Below, piece after piece: positions 54,130-63,274 of a stretch of DNA of 64,000 nt. Every line of letters begins with the position of its first letter. Within the stretch, counting starts at the first letter, position 1. The notes below the pieces were generated by a model. It did not search any database. It was not told the DNA's origin and worked only from the letters and a program-made list of their open reading frames with translations. The position numbers were made by a program, and so were the translations under genes. The stretch comes from CAXBNB01 sp040151475 (lineage in GTDB: Bacteria; Bacteroidota; Bacteroidia; Cytophagales; Cyclobacteriaceae), in NCBI RefSeq assembly GCF_040151475.1, contig NZ_JBDKWG010000144.1:1-64000 (forward strand), given 5' to 3'.

Positions 54130-55980
54130 ATGAAACTTGAAAAAATTCTCGACAGTCTTAATTCCTTAGAAAAAAACTCCTTTCTTAAAATTATAGACAA
54201 CCTGAATTCCGAAACGCCTCAGAATTCTAAAAGTATTGAAAAGATATTGAATGATGCTAGTGGAGACTTGAAAGCAATGGATAGTCTAAATATTTCCAAA
54301 GTTTTCGTTTTGTTGAAACAGGAGTTTTCGGAATATTTAAGTCAACACTTTCTAAGTGTTACTTCTCAAATTGACATTCTAACAGACATAATTGTACGAG
54401 ATGGAAATTGTATAATGAAACAAGACTGGTTATCTCGTTTGTATGAAAGAGAATTGAAGGAACTGAACAAAAAAATCAAATCTTTTCAAGCTGAGATTGA
54501 TAATGAAAAAACAAATCTGGAGGCAGACAGACAAAGGGATTATCAAATTTACAGATCATGTGTCAATACTGCTTATACAAATGATGACTTTAATAACCAA
54601 GAGCGAAAAATTACATTTGACGAACAAACTATACTAAATACCCTGTCCACTGAACTGGATTTATCTCGTGAGGAAATAAAGTTGATAAATTATATGGTTA
54701 TTCCTCTTAGACAAATGGATATTGATTCGATAATTGGAGAACTGAAAAACTTGGGCGTCATTTTCTATTCTAAGAAGACTAATATGATATATGTCGCTGA
54801 TGAAATGGTAATACTTCTAAGAAAGATTAAAGGGAAAAAGGTAGCGGACAAATTTTTTAGAAGAGTTCTCAGACACATAAAAGAGCCTCAAATCAATATG
54901 GTCTGTAGGAAACATAATATTGATTGGAAACAACCAATCGATGTAAAAATCAAAGAGGTCATTAAAGTGGGAATATCATTTGAAGGATTACTTTCGAACG
55001 ATATTCATAAACCGGGAACCTTAGTTACTGACAAGAAAAAAATAATCAATGAACTTTGTGATGCCAAGCTAAAAATCAAACCTTCTTTGAAAGGAGTTAC
55101 AATTGAAGATAAATTGGGAAACTTAATAACCTATTTTGATGAATTAGAAAGAGATGATAAAGTCGGTATTTCAATTGATGGATACGAAAAACTACTTCTC
55201 GAATTAAATGAATCATTACCTAAGGCAAATGGGATTCTTAAAAAGGAATTTGAACTTCAGGAAGAAAACGTGATGAGGAGTTCGTACCTCTTGGATTTCA
55301 ATATTAAACCGATGGATGTTCTAGAAATAATCCCTGAAATAGAACTTGATAAGTTTTGTAACAAAATATCTATAAAAACTAGAGGTGATATTGTTTCAAA
55401 TATCCTTGAAAACTACAAAGATGCGGAGAACCTGTATCTCGAAAATTATTCAAGTGTTGGATATAGAGACATAGCCTCATTAAAGGAAAATGGCATTGTG
55501 GTTAAAGAAAGTGAGCTTGGAATATTGTTTGAAGATTTAACCAAAAAGATATTGTCAAAGTTGGGATTCATAGTTGATGAAAATCTTCGAAAGAAATTAA
55601 ACACTACAAAGGACAAAATGGATATTGTATTGACTGTTTCAGATACAGAGATTATTCTAGTAGAGTGCAAATCAGTGAAAGAAAGCGGCTATAATAAATT
55701 TAGTTCGGTTTCACGCCAGCTTAAATCTTATATGTCTTTGGCAGAAAAGAACAATGTTAAAGTCATTAAATCATTATTGATTGCTCCAGAATTTTCGGAC
55801 GATTTTGTAAAAGATTGTGGACTTGATTATGAACTTAACTTATCGTTGATTACCGCCAATTCATTATCCAAAATATTAGAAGCATTTAAAACCTCTAAGC
55901 ATCAGTCACTTCCATATAATCTATTAATGAGAGATGTTCTAATTCAAGAAGATCGAATAATAAAGGCGATTGGCAAGTAA
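54130..55980 (+). CDS. Unrecognised protein with C-terminal PD-(D/E)XK nuclease-like domain
   Basis: 616 residues from ATG 54130 (the frame opens at a TTG 18 bases earlier). I do not recognise the whole protein. It has a coiled coil (about 103-140), a long helical middle (165-440) and, near 405-432, a SAP-like pattern (LDKFCNKISIKTRGDIVSNIL). The C-terminal domain (about 463-600) fits an Mrr-like restriction endonuclease fold: Glu468 in GILFEDL, Asp498 in DKMDIVL and the E-C-K motif at 512-514, each followed by hydrophobic strands. It stands alone between a transporter and the Nfu gene. It could act in defence or DNA repair. Fold assignment is inference. Confidence 0.72.
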   Translation: MKLEKILDSLNSLEKNSFLKIIDNLNSETPQNSKSIEKILNDASGDLKAMDSLNISKVFVLLKQEFSEYLSQHFLSVTSQIDILTDIIVRDGNCIMKQDWLSRLYERELKELNKKIKSFQAEIDNEKTNLEADRQRDYQIYRSCVNTAYTNDDFNNQERKITFDEQTILNTLSTELDLSREEIKLINYMVIPLRQMDIDSIIGELKNLGVIFYSKKTNMIYVADEMVILLRKIKGKKVADKFFRRVLRHIKEPQINMVCRKHNIDWKQPIDVKIKEVIKVGISFEGLLSNDIHKPGTLVTDKKKIINELCDAKLKIKPSLKGVTIEDKLGNLITYFDELERDDKVGISIDGYEKLLLELNESLPKANGILKKEFELQEENVMRSSYLLDFNIKPMDVLEIIPEIELDKFCNKISIKTRGDIVSNILENYKDAENLYLENYSSVGYRDIASLKENGIVVKESELGILFEDLTKKILSKLGFIVDENLRKKLNTTKDKMDIVLTVSDTEIILVECKSVKESGYNKFSSVSRQLKSYMSLAEKNNVKVIKSLLIAPEFSDDFVKDCGLDYELNLSLITANSLSKILEAFKTSKHQSLPYNLLMRDVLIQEDRIIKAIGK

Positions 55981-56131
55981 TAAAAACCCACCTTTTAATA
56001 AAACAATGGATTATACAAACTGCATGTTGAAGAATCCGTATTAGTTAGACGTTTAATAAGGAAACCATGTCAATGATTACACTTGTTTAGATCAAGCGTA
56101 TTTGGAATGTAATTATCTCATGGATTCCATA

Positions 56132-56139
56132 TAACTTTG
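56132..56139 (+). promoter_or_regulatory. -7 box upstream of the nfu-like gene
   Basis: TAACTTTG matches TAnnTTTG exactly and ends 21 bases before the ATG at 56161. It overlaps the extended TTG-started frame, which argues for the ATG start. Confidence 0.45.
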
Positions 56140-56160
56140 CACAGTAAAAATTTTATTCCA

Positions 56161-56745
56161 ATGGAAAGCCAGACATCAAAAATCCCCTTTAATATATATT
56201 TCGAATCCAACCCAAATCCAAATTCACTGAAGTTTGTGGCAAATTCCATGTTGCTTCCTGCCGGTGAATATTACGATTATCAGAATATCGAAAGTGCTTC
56301 AAATTCAGAATTAGCTCAGGAGCTTTTCACCTACCCATTTGTGAATGGGGTGTTTTTCATGAGCAACTTTGTTACGGTATCGAAGGAGGAAAACGTAGAA
56401 TGGGAAGAAGTAAAAGAAGGATTGAAACAACACATCAAGGATTATCTGGAATCAGGTAAATCGGTTGTTAAAGAACATATAAAGCCCGAAGTGGTTCAAG
56501 CTACACAGGATTCAGACATTGTAACCAATATCAAAAACGTATTGGATGAATACATCAAACCTGCAGTTGAGAGTGATGGTGGTGCTATTGCTTTTGAGTC
56601 TTTCGAGGAAGGTACTGTAAAAGTGGTGTTGCAAGGTTCATGTAGTGGATGCCCATCCTCTACGTTGACGCTTAAAGCCGGTATCGAAAATCTACTGAAG
56701 CGAATGATTCCTGAAGTAGAAAATGTAGAAGCGGTGAACGGGTAA
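56161..56745 (+). CDS. Nfu-type iron-sulfur cluster scaffold protein
   Basis: 194 residues from the ATG at 56161. The N-terminal Nfu_N-like domain (YFESNPNPNSLKFVAN, about 8-95) is joined to a C-terminal NifU domain with the cluster-binding CxxC in QGSCSGCPSSTLTLKAGIENLLK. Such proteins carry Fe-S clusters to target enzymes. The cysteine desulfurase that could feed this pathway lies 6.6 kb away in the same window. Its stop is one base from the convergent TlpA-like gene. Confidence 0.93.
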   Translation: MESQTSKIPFNIYFESNPNPNSLKFVANSMLLPAGEYYDYQNIESASNSELAQELFTYPFVNGVFFMSNFVTVSKEENVEWEEVKEGLKQHIKDYLESGKSVVKEHIKPEVVQATQDSDIVTNIKNVLDEYIKPAVESDGGAIAFESFEEGTVKVVLQGSCSGCPSSTLTLKAGIENLLKRMIPEVENVEAVNG

Positions 56746-56746
56746 T

Positions 56747-58216
56747 CTATTTTTCAGCGTTTGCTGTTTTGAGTACCTCAATGATTCGTTCTTTCACTAA
56801 AGGAGCTTTATTCGCAAAATTTTCTTCGAGAATGTTGTCTTCTCGTAGAATTGAATAATGAGGAATACCTTTAATATTGAAATAGGATTTTAGTCTTGAG
56901 TTCCAATTTCCTACAGCTAAGAGGTTTATGCCTTGGAGGTTGTGCTTGGAAATAGCAATAGACCATTTTTCTTTTTCACTGTCTAAGCAGATATTCAGAA
57001 AAGCGACTTTATCATCATCTACAAATTCTGTTATCATCTCATTCAAGGCAGGGATGTTCTTAATACATGGGCCACACCATGTTGCCCAGAAGTTTATGTA
57101 CACAATATTATTGCTGAAGTCCCTTATTGATATTAAACTATCAAGTACACTGGTTACGTAAAATTCAGGAATTGTATCAGTTGGATTTAAATTTAGAGGA
57201 CTAAGACCACCTTTTGATTTAGACCCAGTGATTCTAAGTAAATTTGTATAATCGTTAATTTGAAATTCTTTAGCAAGTGAATCAATCTCTAAGGAATCAG
57301 AATAGAACCGGAGTAAATAGCCAAAATTGTATTTCTGATACACGTCCTTTGCCACTCCACTTAGCTCCTTTTTTGATAAATTCAATGTGTACTTTCTTAC
57401 CTCACTACTTCTAAGAAACCCAGAATACTTATCATATTCGGTAGGCAGATTCCGAATGAAATATGAGTCTAGAAACCTCAAATAGGCAGGTGAAAATATT
57501 GCAGAACTATTATCAACCTCGGTTTCTTCCAAGAAGTTAAAATACTGATTCGGAAGGTTGTCATCAAAATAATTAAATGTTCTATTGGTGAAGGGAATAG
57601 AAGTTTTAAAACTAGCTCCTGAATAAAGTATTTCAGAAAATTCCAAATCTAAAAACCAAGCCGGTAGGTCATGATCTGTTTTATAATCTTCAAAAAAATG
57701 GGTAGCTATATTGGTAACGGAATCGATTTTCCTTTTAGCGAGAGCGTAGGTTGATTTTGACCTAATGTGTTTGCTGAATTCAAGTCTGGGATCAGTATAA
57801 CCCAGATTTTTTTGCTTGTCAGTAAAATAATCATTGATCATTTTGTACTTACCAGTAAACTGTATGTTCGCTGTATGATCATCAAAATCAACTTGAATAT
57901 GCGTGGTGTCATTCGGTAGAATAATTATATCGAATGCTTTTTTACCTAGTTTAAATCCACCTTTTAACGGTCTATCAATTTCTATCGTCAAATAATATTT
58001 ACCTTTTACATTGGTAACAATATCATTTGATTCAACCTTATTTCTTGGAATTAATGTATTTGCGTATGCAACCATGAAGATTGTATCTGTCGGATTGTTC
58101 AATATATCTACCTCTATAACTGAGGTTGAAAAAGGTGTGTATAATTTCACATCCTCTTTCGTCTTTGATTCGCATGCGAAAAAGACTAGAATTAATAAGT
58201 AATTTAATGTTTTCAT
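56747..58216 (-). CDS. TlpA-family thiol-disulfide lipoprotein
   Basis: 489 residues from the ATG giving MKTLNYLLILVFFAC; the lipid-bearing cysteine is Cys15. A poorly conserved N-terminal beta/helical region of about 340 residues precedes a thioredoxin-fold domain with the redox motif FWATWCGPC and a cis-proline loop (IKGIPHYSIL). Proteins of this build are anchored in the envelope and reduce or transfer disulfides. Neighbours give no hint of the substrate. The frame can be extended 7 codons to an earlier start, which would spoil the signal peptide. Confidence 0.87.
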   Translation of the reverse strand: MKTLNYLLILVFFACESKTKEDVKLYTPFSTSVIEVDILNNPTDTIFMVAYANTLIPRNKVESNDIVTNVKGKYYLTIEIDRPLKGGFKLGKKAFDIIILPNDTTHIQVDFDDHTANIQFTGKYKMINDYFTDKQKNLGYTDPRLEFSKHIRSKSTYALAKRKIDSVTNIATHFFEDYKTDHDLPAWFLDLEFSEILYSGASFKTSIPFTNRTFNYFDDNLPNQYFNFLEETEVDNSSAIFSPAYLRFLDSYFIRNLPTEYDKYSGFLRSSEVRKYTLNLSKKELSGVAKDVYQKYNFGYLLRFYSDSLEIDSLAKEFQINDYTNLLRITGSKSKGGLSPLNLNPTDTIPEFYVTSVLDSLISIRDFSNNIVYINFWATWCGPCIKNIPALNEMITEFVDDDKVAFLNICLDSEKEKWSIAISKHNLQGINLLAVGNWNSRLKSYFNIKGIPHYSILREDNILEENFANKAPLVKERIIEVLKTANAEK

Positions 58217-58329
58217 ATTTTCCAATATTCCACACAACTTGCAAGTAATAGATACAGTATGTTTTGCCTATTTTTCAAATTAGGTTATTTATTTCAATTA
58301 TTATAGGATAATTGAAAAATAAGAGCGAA

Positions 58330-58461
58330 TTATATCCTAAGCCGTCCTTTTATAGAATGACTAGGCACGAGAGTACCACTTCTATTTGGAGAAAAGGTTG
58401 TCTCAGAAGGTGGTGAGTAATTGATTCTCAGATTTATTGTTGATCCTACATCTGTGAAACT
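58330..58461 (-). pseudogene. Possible remnant of a membrane-protein C-terminus
   Basis: A 43-codon open stretch on the minus strand ends in TAA and is preceded by an in-frame TAG, with no ATG. It reads like a beta-strand-rich tail (GSTINLRINYSPP...SIKGRLRI) and is richer in G and C than the flanks. It may be the last piece of a decayed gene or simply chance. Confidence 0.3.
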
Positions 58462-58468
58462 CTAAACG

Positions 58469-58520
58469 AGATCATATAAAAAAAACCGAAGAGCTTTTCT
58501 TCGGTTTTTTTTATGATCTT
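58469..58520. terminator. Long near-palindromic terminator
   Basis: The core stem is 13 bp (58480-58492 with 58498-58510) with loop GCTTT and T runs on both sides. The pairing extends outward through AGATCATA/TATGATCT with a 2-base bulge, giving about 23 paired bases. It lies about 45 bases past the stop of the minus-strand gene at 58556 and should work on both strands. Confidence 0.82.
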
Positions 58521-58555
58521 ATTTACTAACCTAAAGTAAAGAGGTCTAATATCCT

Positions 58556-59287
58556 TTATGCGGGTTGTTCTTGTCTCAATTTGGCTATTGAAAAGGATTT
58601 TCTTTCTTTATGCCCACAGTATCCACAAGAATAATGTTTCATTAACTCGCCTTCTTCAGTTACTGTAGGAGATTGAATAATCTCTTCATTTGTTACTTTC
58701 AACGTTTGGTAGTTACATTCAGAACACTTTAAAGCTGTAAGCCTTCCGTTGTATTTTTCAATATGCGTATATCCGGACTCCTCATCTATCCATACGTCAT
58801 AGTCAATAGAAAATGCATTTTCTTCTGCCTGCATGCCTTCATCCAGATAAACATCCTCTTCTTCTTCACTCAATAGTCTCATTTTACGGCCATCAGGAGA
58901 GATTCTTGGTTCATATCTCAGATACTTCAACCTTTTTTCTATGTAAAAAGGATAATAAAACTTCAATATGTTCTGGATTATTACTCCGGCTATTATTGCA
59001 AACATGGTGCTAACAAATATTCTTACAAAGAACCACAGCATTCCGGATTCTGATACTAATGTGTTGGCATAAATAGCACCAGCTATTATTAATAGCAATG
59101 ATGCTCTCCACAAAAGCTTAATTTCATACATGTTAATGTAGTCATACTTTGCTTTGTAGTCTTTTGTAATCAGCAACTTGATCAAATGACCAAAGAGTAT
59201 AAGTACAGCAAGTACAGCAAGCCCGTAAGTGGCCATTTGTCCGTATTTACTAAGTGATGCCAGCAGTTCAGGATTCATTTCGTTCAT
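58556..59287 (-). CDS. Membrane protein with C-terminal zinc ribbon, function unknown
   Basis: 243 residues. Three hydrophobic segments (about 14-35, 53-72, 78-105) occupy the N-terminal half; the rest is soluble. Near the C-terminus two CxxC pairs (CSEC at about 190 and CGYC at about 224, 30 residues apart) form a probable zinc ribbon facing the cytoplasm. An acidic stretch, SEEEEDVYLDEGMQAEEN, lies between. I do not recognise a named family. The gene is monocistronic, with a strong terminator after it and a 259-base gap before rho. Confidence 0.8.
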   Translation of the reverse strand: MNEMNPELLASLSKYGQMATYGLAVLAVLILFGHLIKLLITKDYKAKYDYINMYEIKLLWRASLLLIIAGAIYANTLVSESGMLWFFVRIFVSTMFAIIAGVIIQNILKFYYPFYIEKRLKYLRYEPRISPDGRKMRLLSEEEEDVYLDEGMQAEENAFSIDYDVWIDEESGYTHIEKYNGRLTALKCSECNYQTLKVTNEEIIQSPTVTEEGELMKHYSCGYCGHKERKSFSIAKLRQEQPA

Positions 59288-59494
59288 AGCATTTCGCTTT
59301 TTAAAGTATTAGGTTTCTGACTAAGAATTAGGTAGTATATGTTATACATACCCTCACCAAAGTTAAGGTATATTTCAAATATAATTAAAATGGTTTATTG
59401 TTTTTAACATCTATAATTAAAATTTAAAAAAAAGTCGCTTATTTAAAGCCTGTTGCTAACATTAGGTGTCATTGCTTTGAATTGCCAAGGGCAT

Positions 59495-59530
59495 AAAAAA
59501 ACCACTTTCTTTTAAAAAAAGTGGTTTTTT
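59495..59530. terminator. Terminator between rho and the zinc-ribbon gene
   Basis: A perfect 10-bp stem (59499-59508 with 59518-59527) flanked by A and T runs lies about 20 bases past the rho stop on the minus strand. It can act in both directions. Confidence 0.82.
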
Positions 59531-59546
59531 TCTATTTCTTGATCAA

Positions 59547-61205
59547 TTATCCATTCATGGAAATTAAGAATTCTTCATTATTTCTGGTTCCTTTCATTTT
59601 ATCGAGAAGGAATTCCATTGATTCATTCGGATTCATATCGCTCATGTATTTACGCAAAATCCAAACCCTTGAAAGCTCTTCTTTATCCATAAGCAAATCT
59701 TCACGTCTGGTGCCTGATGCAACGACATCAATAGCAGGGTAAACCCTCTTGTTAGACAGTTTTCTATCCAGTTGAAGCTCCATATTACCCGTACCTTTGA
59801 ATTCTTCGAAAATCACTTCGTCCATCTTCGATCCTGTTTCGATTAGAGCTGTTGCCAAAATTGTCAATGAACCGCCATTTTCAACATTTCTCGCAGCGCC
59901 AAAAAATCTTTTTGGTTTGTGCAATGCATTTGCATCAACACCGCCGGAAAGAATTTTTCCACTTGATGGTACTACTGTATTATGAGCCCTGGCCAGCCTG
60001 GTGATCGAATCCAAAAGAATTACTACATCGTGCCCGCATTCTACCATTCTCTTAGCTTTTTCCAAAACAATATTGGCGACTTTCACATGCCTGTCTGCTT
60101 GCTCATCAAATGTAGAAGCAATTACATCTGCCCTTACACTCCGGGCCATATCGGTAACTTCTTCCGGCCTTTCATCAATCAGCAAGATCATCAAATATAC
60201 TTCAGGATGATTCTCCGCAATTGCATTGGCCACATCCTTTAGCAACACCGTTTTACCTGTTTTAGGCTGTGCAACGATCATTCCCCTTTGACCCTTACCT
60301 ATAGGCGAAAACAAATCCATAATCCTGGTAGAATAATTGTTTGCTTTACCGCTTAAGTTCAATTTTTCTTGTGGGAATAAAGGTGTCAGGTATTCAAAAG
60401 GAACTCTGTCGCGTATTTCTTCTGTTGTTTTGCCGTTTACTGACTCTACTCTCAGCAAGGCAAAATACTTTTCTCCATCTTTTGGAGGTCTGATTTGACC
60501 CTTAACGGTATCACCGGTTTTCAGGCCAAATAATTTTATCTGTGAAGGTGAGACATATATATCATCAGGACTTGCCAAATAGTTGTAATCACTAGAACGG
60601 AGGAATCCGTACCCATCCTGCATTATTTCTAATACACCATCGTTTGCAATGACTCCATCAAATTCTTTGACGTTAGCATTGTGATTGGCTTTTTTAGATT
60701 TAAAGCCGTTTTCTCTTTGACCGCTTTTTCTCTCATTGCTGTCTTGATTGGTTGGTTTCTCTTCGGCGATTTCTTTTTCAGCCTTTTGAACTTTTTCAAC
60801 TGGTTTCTCAGCAGGCCTTTCTTTTGGCTTGTCAGTCCTGTTTTCTGTTCTTCTATCGTTAGGCCTTTTAGGTTTCTCTTCCTTCTTTTCTTCAAATGAA
60901 GTAATCGAAGGGTCTATTTCTAGATCAAAAGACTCTAATATTTCATCAGCACTTTTGCCCTTTGGTGTTTGTGCTTTAGGCTGATCATTCTTTGGAGGGT
61001 TTGATTTCCTTTCCTTCTTTGGTTCGTCTTTATTAGACTCTTCTTTTAAGGGCTTTACGGCATCTGGGTTAATTGCCTGTTCATCTAAAATTTTGTAGAT
61101 TAAATCTTTTTTAGATGCCCTTTTAACGTTTTTTAATTTTAGGCTTTCCGCTATATCCCGCAGCTCCGATAAAAGCCTATCATTCAATTCATCAATATTA
61201 TACAT
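59547..61205 (-). CDS. rho: Transcription termination factor Rho with long N-terminal insert
   Basis: 552 residues, against about 420 in E. coli. The Rho N-domain helix bundle (about 1-45) is followed by a low-complexity insert of about 135 residues rich in K, E, P and N. Then come the RNA-binding cold-shock-like domain (LEIMQDGYGFLRSSDYNYLASPDDIYVS) and the RecA-type ATPase with Walker A AQPKTGKTVLL, ILLIDERPEEVT and the Q/R loops. The insert is typical of Bacteroidota Rho proteins and may promote condensate formation. The gene is monocistronic. Confidence 0.97.
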   Translation of the reverse strand: MYNIDELNDRLLSELRDIAESLKLKNVKRASKKDLIYKILDEQAINPDAVKPLKEESNKDEPKKERKSNPPKNDQPKAQTPKGKSADEILESFDLEIDPSITSFEEKKEEKPKRPNDRRTENRTDKPKERPAEKPVEKVQKAEKEIAEEKPTNQDSNERKSGQRENGFKSKKANHNANVKEFDGVIANDGVLEIMQDGYGFLRSSDYNYLASPDDIYVSPSQIKLFGLKTGDTVKGQIRPPKDGEKYFALLRVESVNGKTTEEIRDRVPFEYLTPLFPQEKLNLSGKANNYSTRIMDLFSPIGKGQRGMIVAQPKTGKTVLLKDVANAIAENHPEVYLMILLIDERPEEVTDMARSVRADVIASTFDEQADRHVKVANIVLEKAKRMVECGHDVVILLDSITRLARAHNTVVPSSGKILSGGVDANALHKPKRFFGAARNVENGGSLTILATALIETGSKMDEVIFEEFKGTGNMELQLDRKLSNKRVYPAIDVVASGTRREDLLMDKEELSRVWILRKYMSDMNPNESMEFLLDKMKGTRNNEEFLISMNG

Positions 61206-61449
61206 ATAATTAATAGAGTTTTGCTTTATGAAAAAGCATTAATCAGATAAGAAATTTAACTAAGGTTATGACTGTAAGTAAGTATTTGACTTTTTGAGAA
61301 ATGGACTTAAAAAAGGAATGAGTTAAGCCCAAGTGTCTGTTTGCTGGTACAATAATATGTTAACCTCCAATATTTAACAAATAATTCAAAAAAAATATAG
61401 ACAAAACTAATATATAGGTCAAGATAAGACTGCTTTTGATCCAAACATA

Positions 61450-61457
61450 TAAATTTG
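61450..61457 (+). promoter_or_regulatory. -7 box upstream of serS
   Basis: TAAATTTG matches TAnnTTTG exactly, 22 bases before the serS ATG. The nearest TTG upstream is too close (11 bases) for a standard -33 element. Confidence 0.45.
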
Positions 61458-61479
61458 CCTCGAATTATAAAGCAAAAAA

Positions 61480-62754
61480 ATGTTACAAGTATCTGACATC
61501 AAAGAAAACAGAAATTTATTTATAAAGAGGCTTTCTAAAAGAGGTATTCCCGATTTAGACCGTATTTTGGATAACGTAATTGCCCTTGACGAATCCAGAA
61601 AAGAAAGTCAGACTCAACTAGACAATCTGTTGGCAGAGCTCAATAGCCTTTCTAAGACAATTGGCCTTTTGATGAAAGAAGGCAAAAAGGAAGAAGCAGA
61701 AGAAGCAAAATCGAATACTGGCAGAATAAAAAATCAAACAAAAGAGATTCAGGAAAAACTCGAAGCAACAAAAAAGGAATTGATTTCAGCCTTATATAAT
61801 ATCCCCAATGTTCCCAATGAGCTGGTTCCTGCTGGAAATACAGAAGATGACAATGAATGTATCTATACTGTTGAAACCCTGCCTGAATTATTTGATGGTG
61901 CAAAACCTCATTGGGATTTAATCAGTACTTATGATATTGTAGATTTTGAATTAGGAAATAAAATAAGTGGTGCAGGGTTTCCTGTTTACAAAGGAAAAGG
62001 TGCAAAACTGCAAAGGGCACTAATCAACTTTTTTCTTGATGAGGCTGAAAAAGCAGGATATACTGAGGTACAACCACCAATAGTAATAAATGAAGCCTCT
62101 GGTTATGGTACAGGGCAGTTGCCGGACAAAGAGGGGCAGATGTATCACCTTGAAGATACGGATCTTTATCTGATACCTACTGCGGAAGTGCCTATAACAA
62201 ATCTGTACAGGGACGTCATAATCAATGAAAATGATTTGCCTATAAAAAATGTAGGTTATACTCCGTGCTTTAGAAAAGAAGCCGGCTCATGGGGAGCACA
62301 TGTTAGAGGTTTAAATAGATTGCACCAGTTTGACAAAGTTGAAATTGTGCAGGTGCAGCATCCGGACAAGTCCGATGATACCTTAAAGGAAATGATGGCA
62401 CATGTGGAAGGGTTACTTAAAAAACTAGGATTGCCGTATAGAATTTTACGTCTTTGCGGTGGAGACTTGGGATTTACTTCTACTTTAACTTATGATTTTG
62501 AGGTGTATTCTGCAGGTCAGCAACGGTGGTTGGAGGTAAGTTCAGTCAGCAATTTTGAAACATATCAGGCAAACAGACTTAAGCTAAGGTATAGAACCAA
62601 AGACAACAAAAAAGAGCTACTTCACACTCTAAACGGAAGTGCTCTGGCACTACCAAGAATTCTCGCATCTATTCTGGAAAACGGTCAAACAGAAGATGGA
62701 ATTATTATCCCCGAAGTATTGAGACCTTACACCGGATTTGACAAGGTTAGTTAG
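61480..62754 (+). CDS. serS: Seryl-tRNA synthetase
   Basis: 424 residues, full length. The N-terminal antiparallel coiled-coil arm that binds the long variable loop of tRNA-Ser covers about 30-105. The class II catalytic core shows motif 2 (FRKEAGSWGAHVRGLNRLHQF) and motif 3 (LNGSALALPRILASILEN). It charges tRNA-Ser and, as substrate for selenocysteine, tRNA-Sec where present. It converges on the DUF4286 gene with 12 bases between stops. Confidence 0.97.
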   Translation: MLQVSDIKENRNLFIKRLSKRGIPDLDRILDNVIALDESRKESQTQLDNLLAELNSLSKTIGLLMKEGKKEEAEEAKSNTGRIKNQTKEIQEKLEATKKELISALYNIPNVPNELVPAGNTEDDNECIYTVETLPELFDGAKPHWDLISTYDIVDFELGNKISGAGFPVYKGKGAKLQRALINFFLDEAEKAGYTEVQPPIVINEASGYGTGQLPDKEGQMYHLEDTDLYLIPTAEVPITNLYRDVIINENDLPIKNVGYTPCFRKEAGSWGAHVRGLNRLHQFDKVEIVQVQHPDKSDDTLKEMMAHVEGLLKKLGLPYRILRLCGGDLGFTSTLTYDFEVYSAGQQRWLEVSSVSNFETYQANRLKLRYRTKDNKKELLHTLNGSALALPRILASILENGQTEDGIIIPEVLRPYTGFDKVS

Positions 62755-62766
62755 TATGTGATTGGG

Positions 62767-63069
62767 CTAATCCACGGACTCCAACACCGTTCTAAATGCG
62801 ACCAGATGCCTGCCATAGTTTTGGATGGTTTCAGCCTGTAAGGCTGATGCAAATTCTGATTGATATTTGTTCAGCTTTTCCATAGAGTCAGCGAAATATT
62901 GAATTGAATAACTTGTGCCCTGCGGATCATCTGCCATTATTTTGTACATCTTATGATCGACAAACATTCCTGTTTTCAGCACGTTGGGAATATGAATTTG
63001 TTTCATCCATTGTAGCCATTCGTTTTCAACCTCCTTATCAATATTTACGGTAACGTTATATAAAATCAT
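62767..63069 (-). CDS. DUF4286-family protein
   Basis: 100 residues beginning MILYNVTVNIDKEVENEWLQWM and containing HIPNVLKTGMF and SYSIQYFADSMEKLNKY, the DUF4286 pattern. The fold is a ferredoxin-like alpha/beta dimer related to small monooxygenases, without a known reaction. It has no adjacent partner. Confidence 0.88.
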   Translation of the reverse strand: MILYNVTVNIDKEVENEWLQWMKQIHIPNVLKTGMFVDHKMYKIMADDPQGTSYSIQYFADSMEKLNKYQSEFASALQAETIQNYGRHLVAFRTVLESVD

Positions 63070-63274
63070 ATCTGCTCTAAAATTTAAAATGGAAAATTAG
63101 TGCTTTAAGTCAATGATCAAAAAAGTATAGTTTCTTATTGTACTATTTCCTTCAAAATCAGGTTAGTCTGTTGATAATTTCTAGTCATAGAAATTTCCAG
63201 ATGGTTCATCGAACTTTTTTAAAACTGCCTGAAAGAATAAATACATTTACCTATACTCAAAGTAAAACAACAAT

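Larger units (their letters stand above)
58238..58555. other. 318-base gap with a terminator and a possible gene remnant
   Basis: No intact gene is visible. The gap contains the long hairpin at 58469-58520 and a minus-strand open stretch of 43 codons (58333-58461) without a start codon. Nothing else is recognised. Confidence 0.6.
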
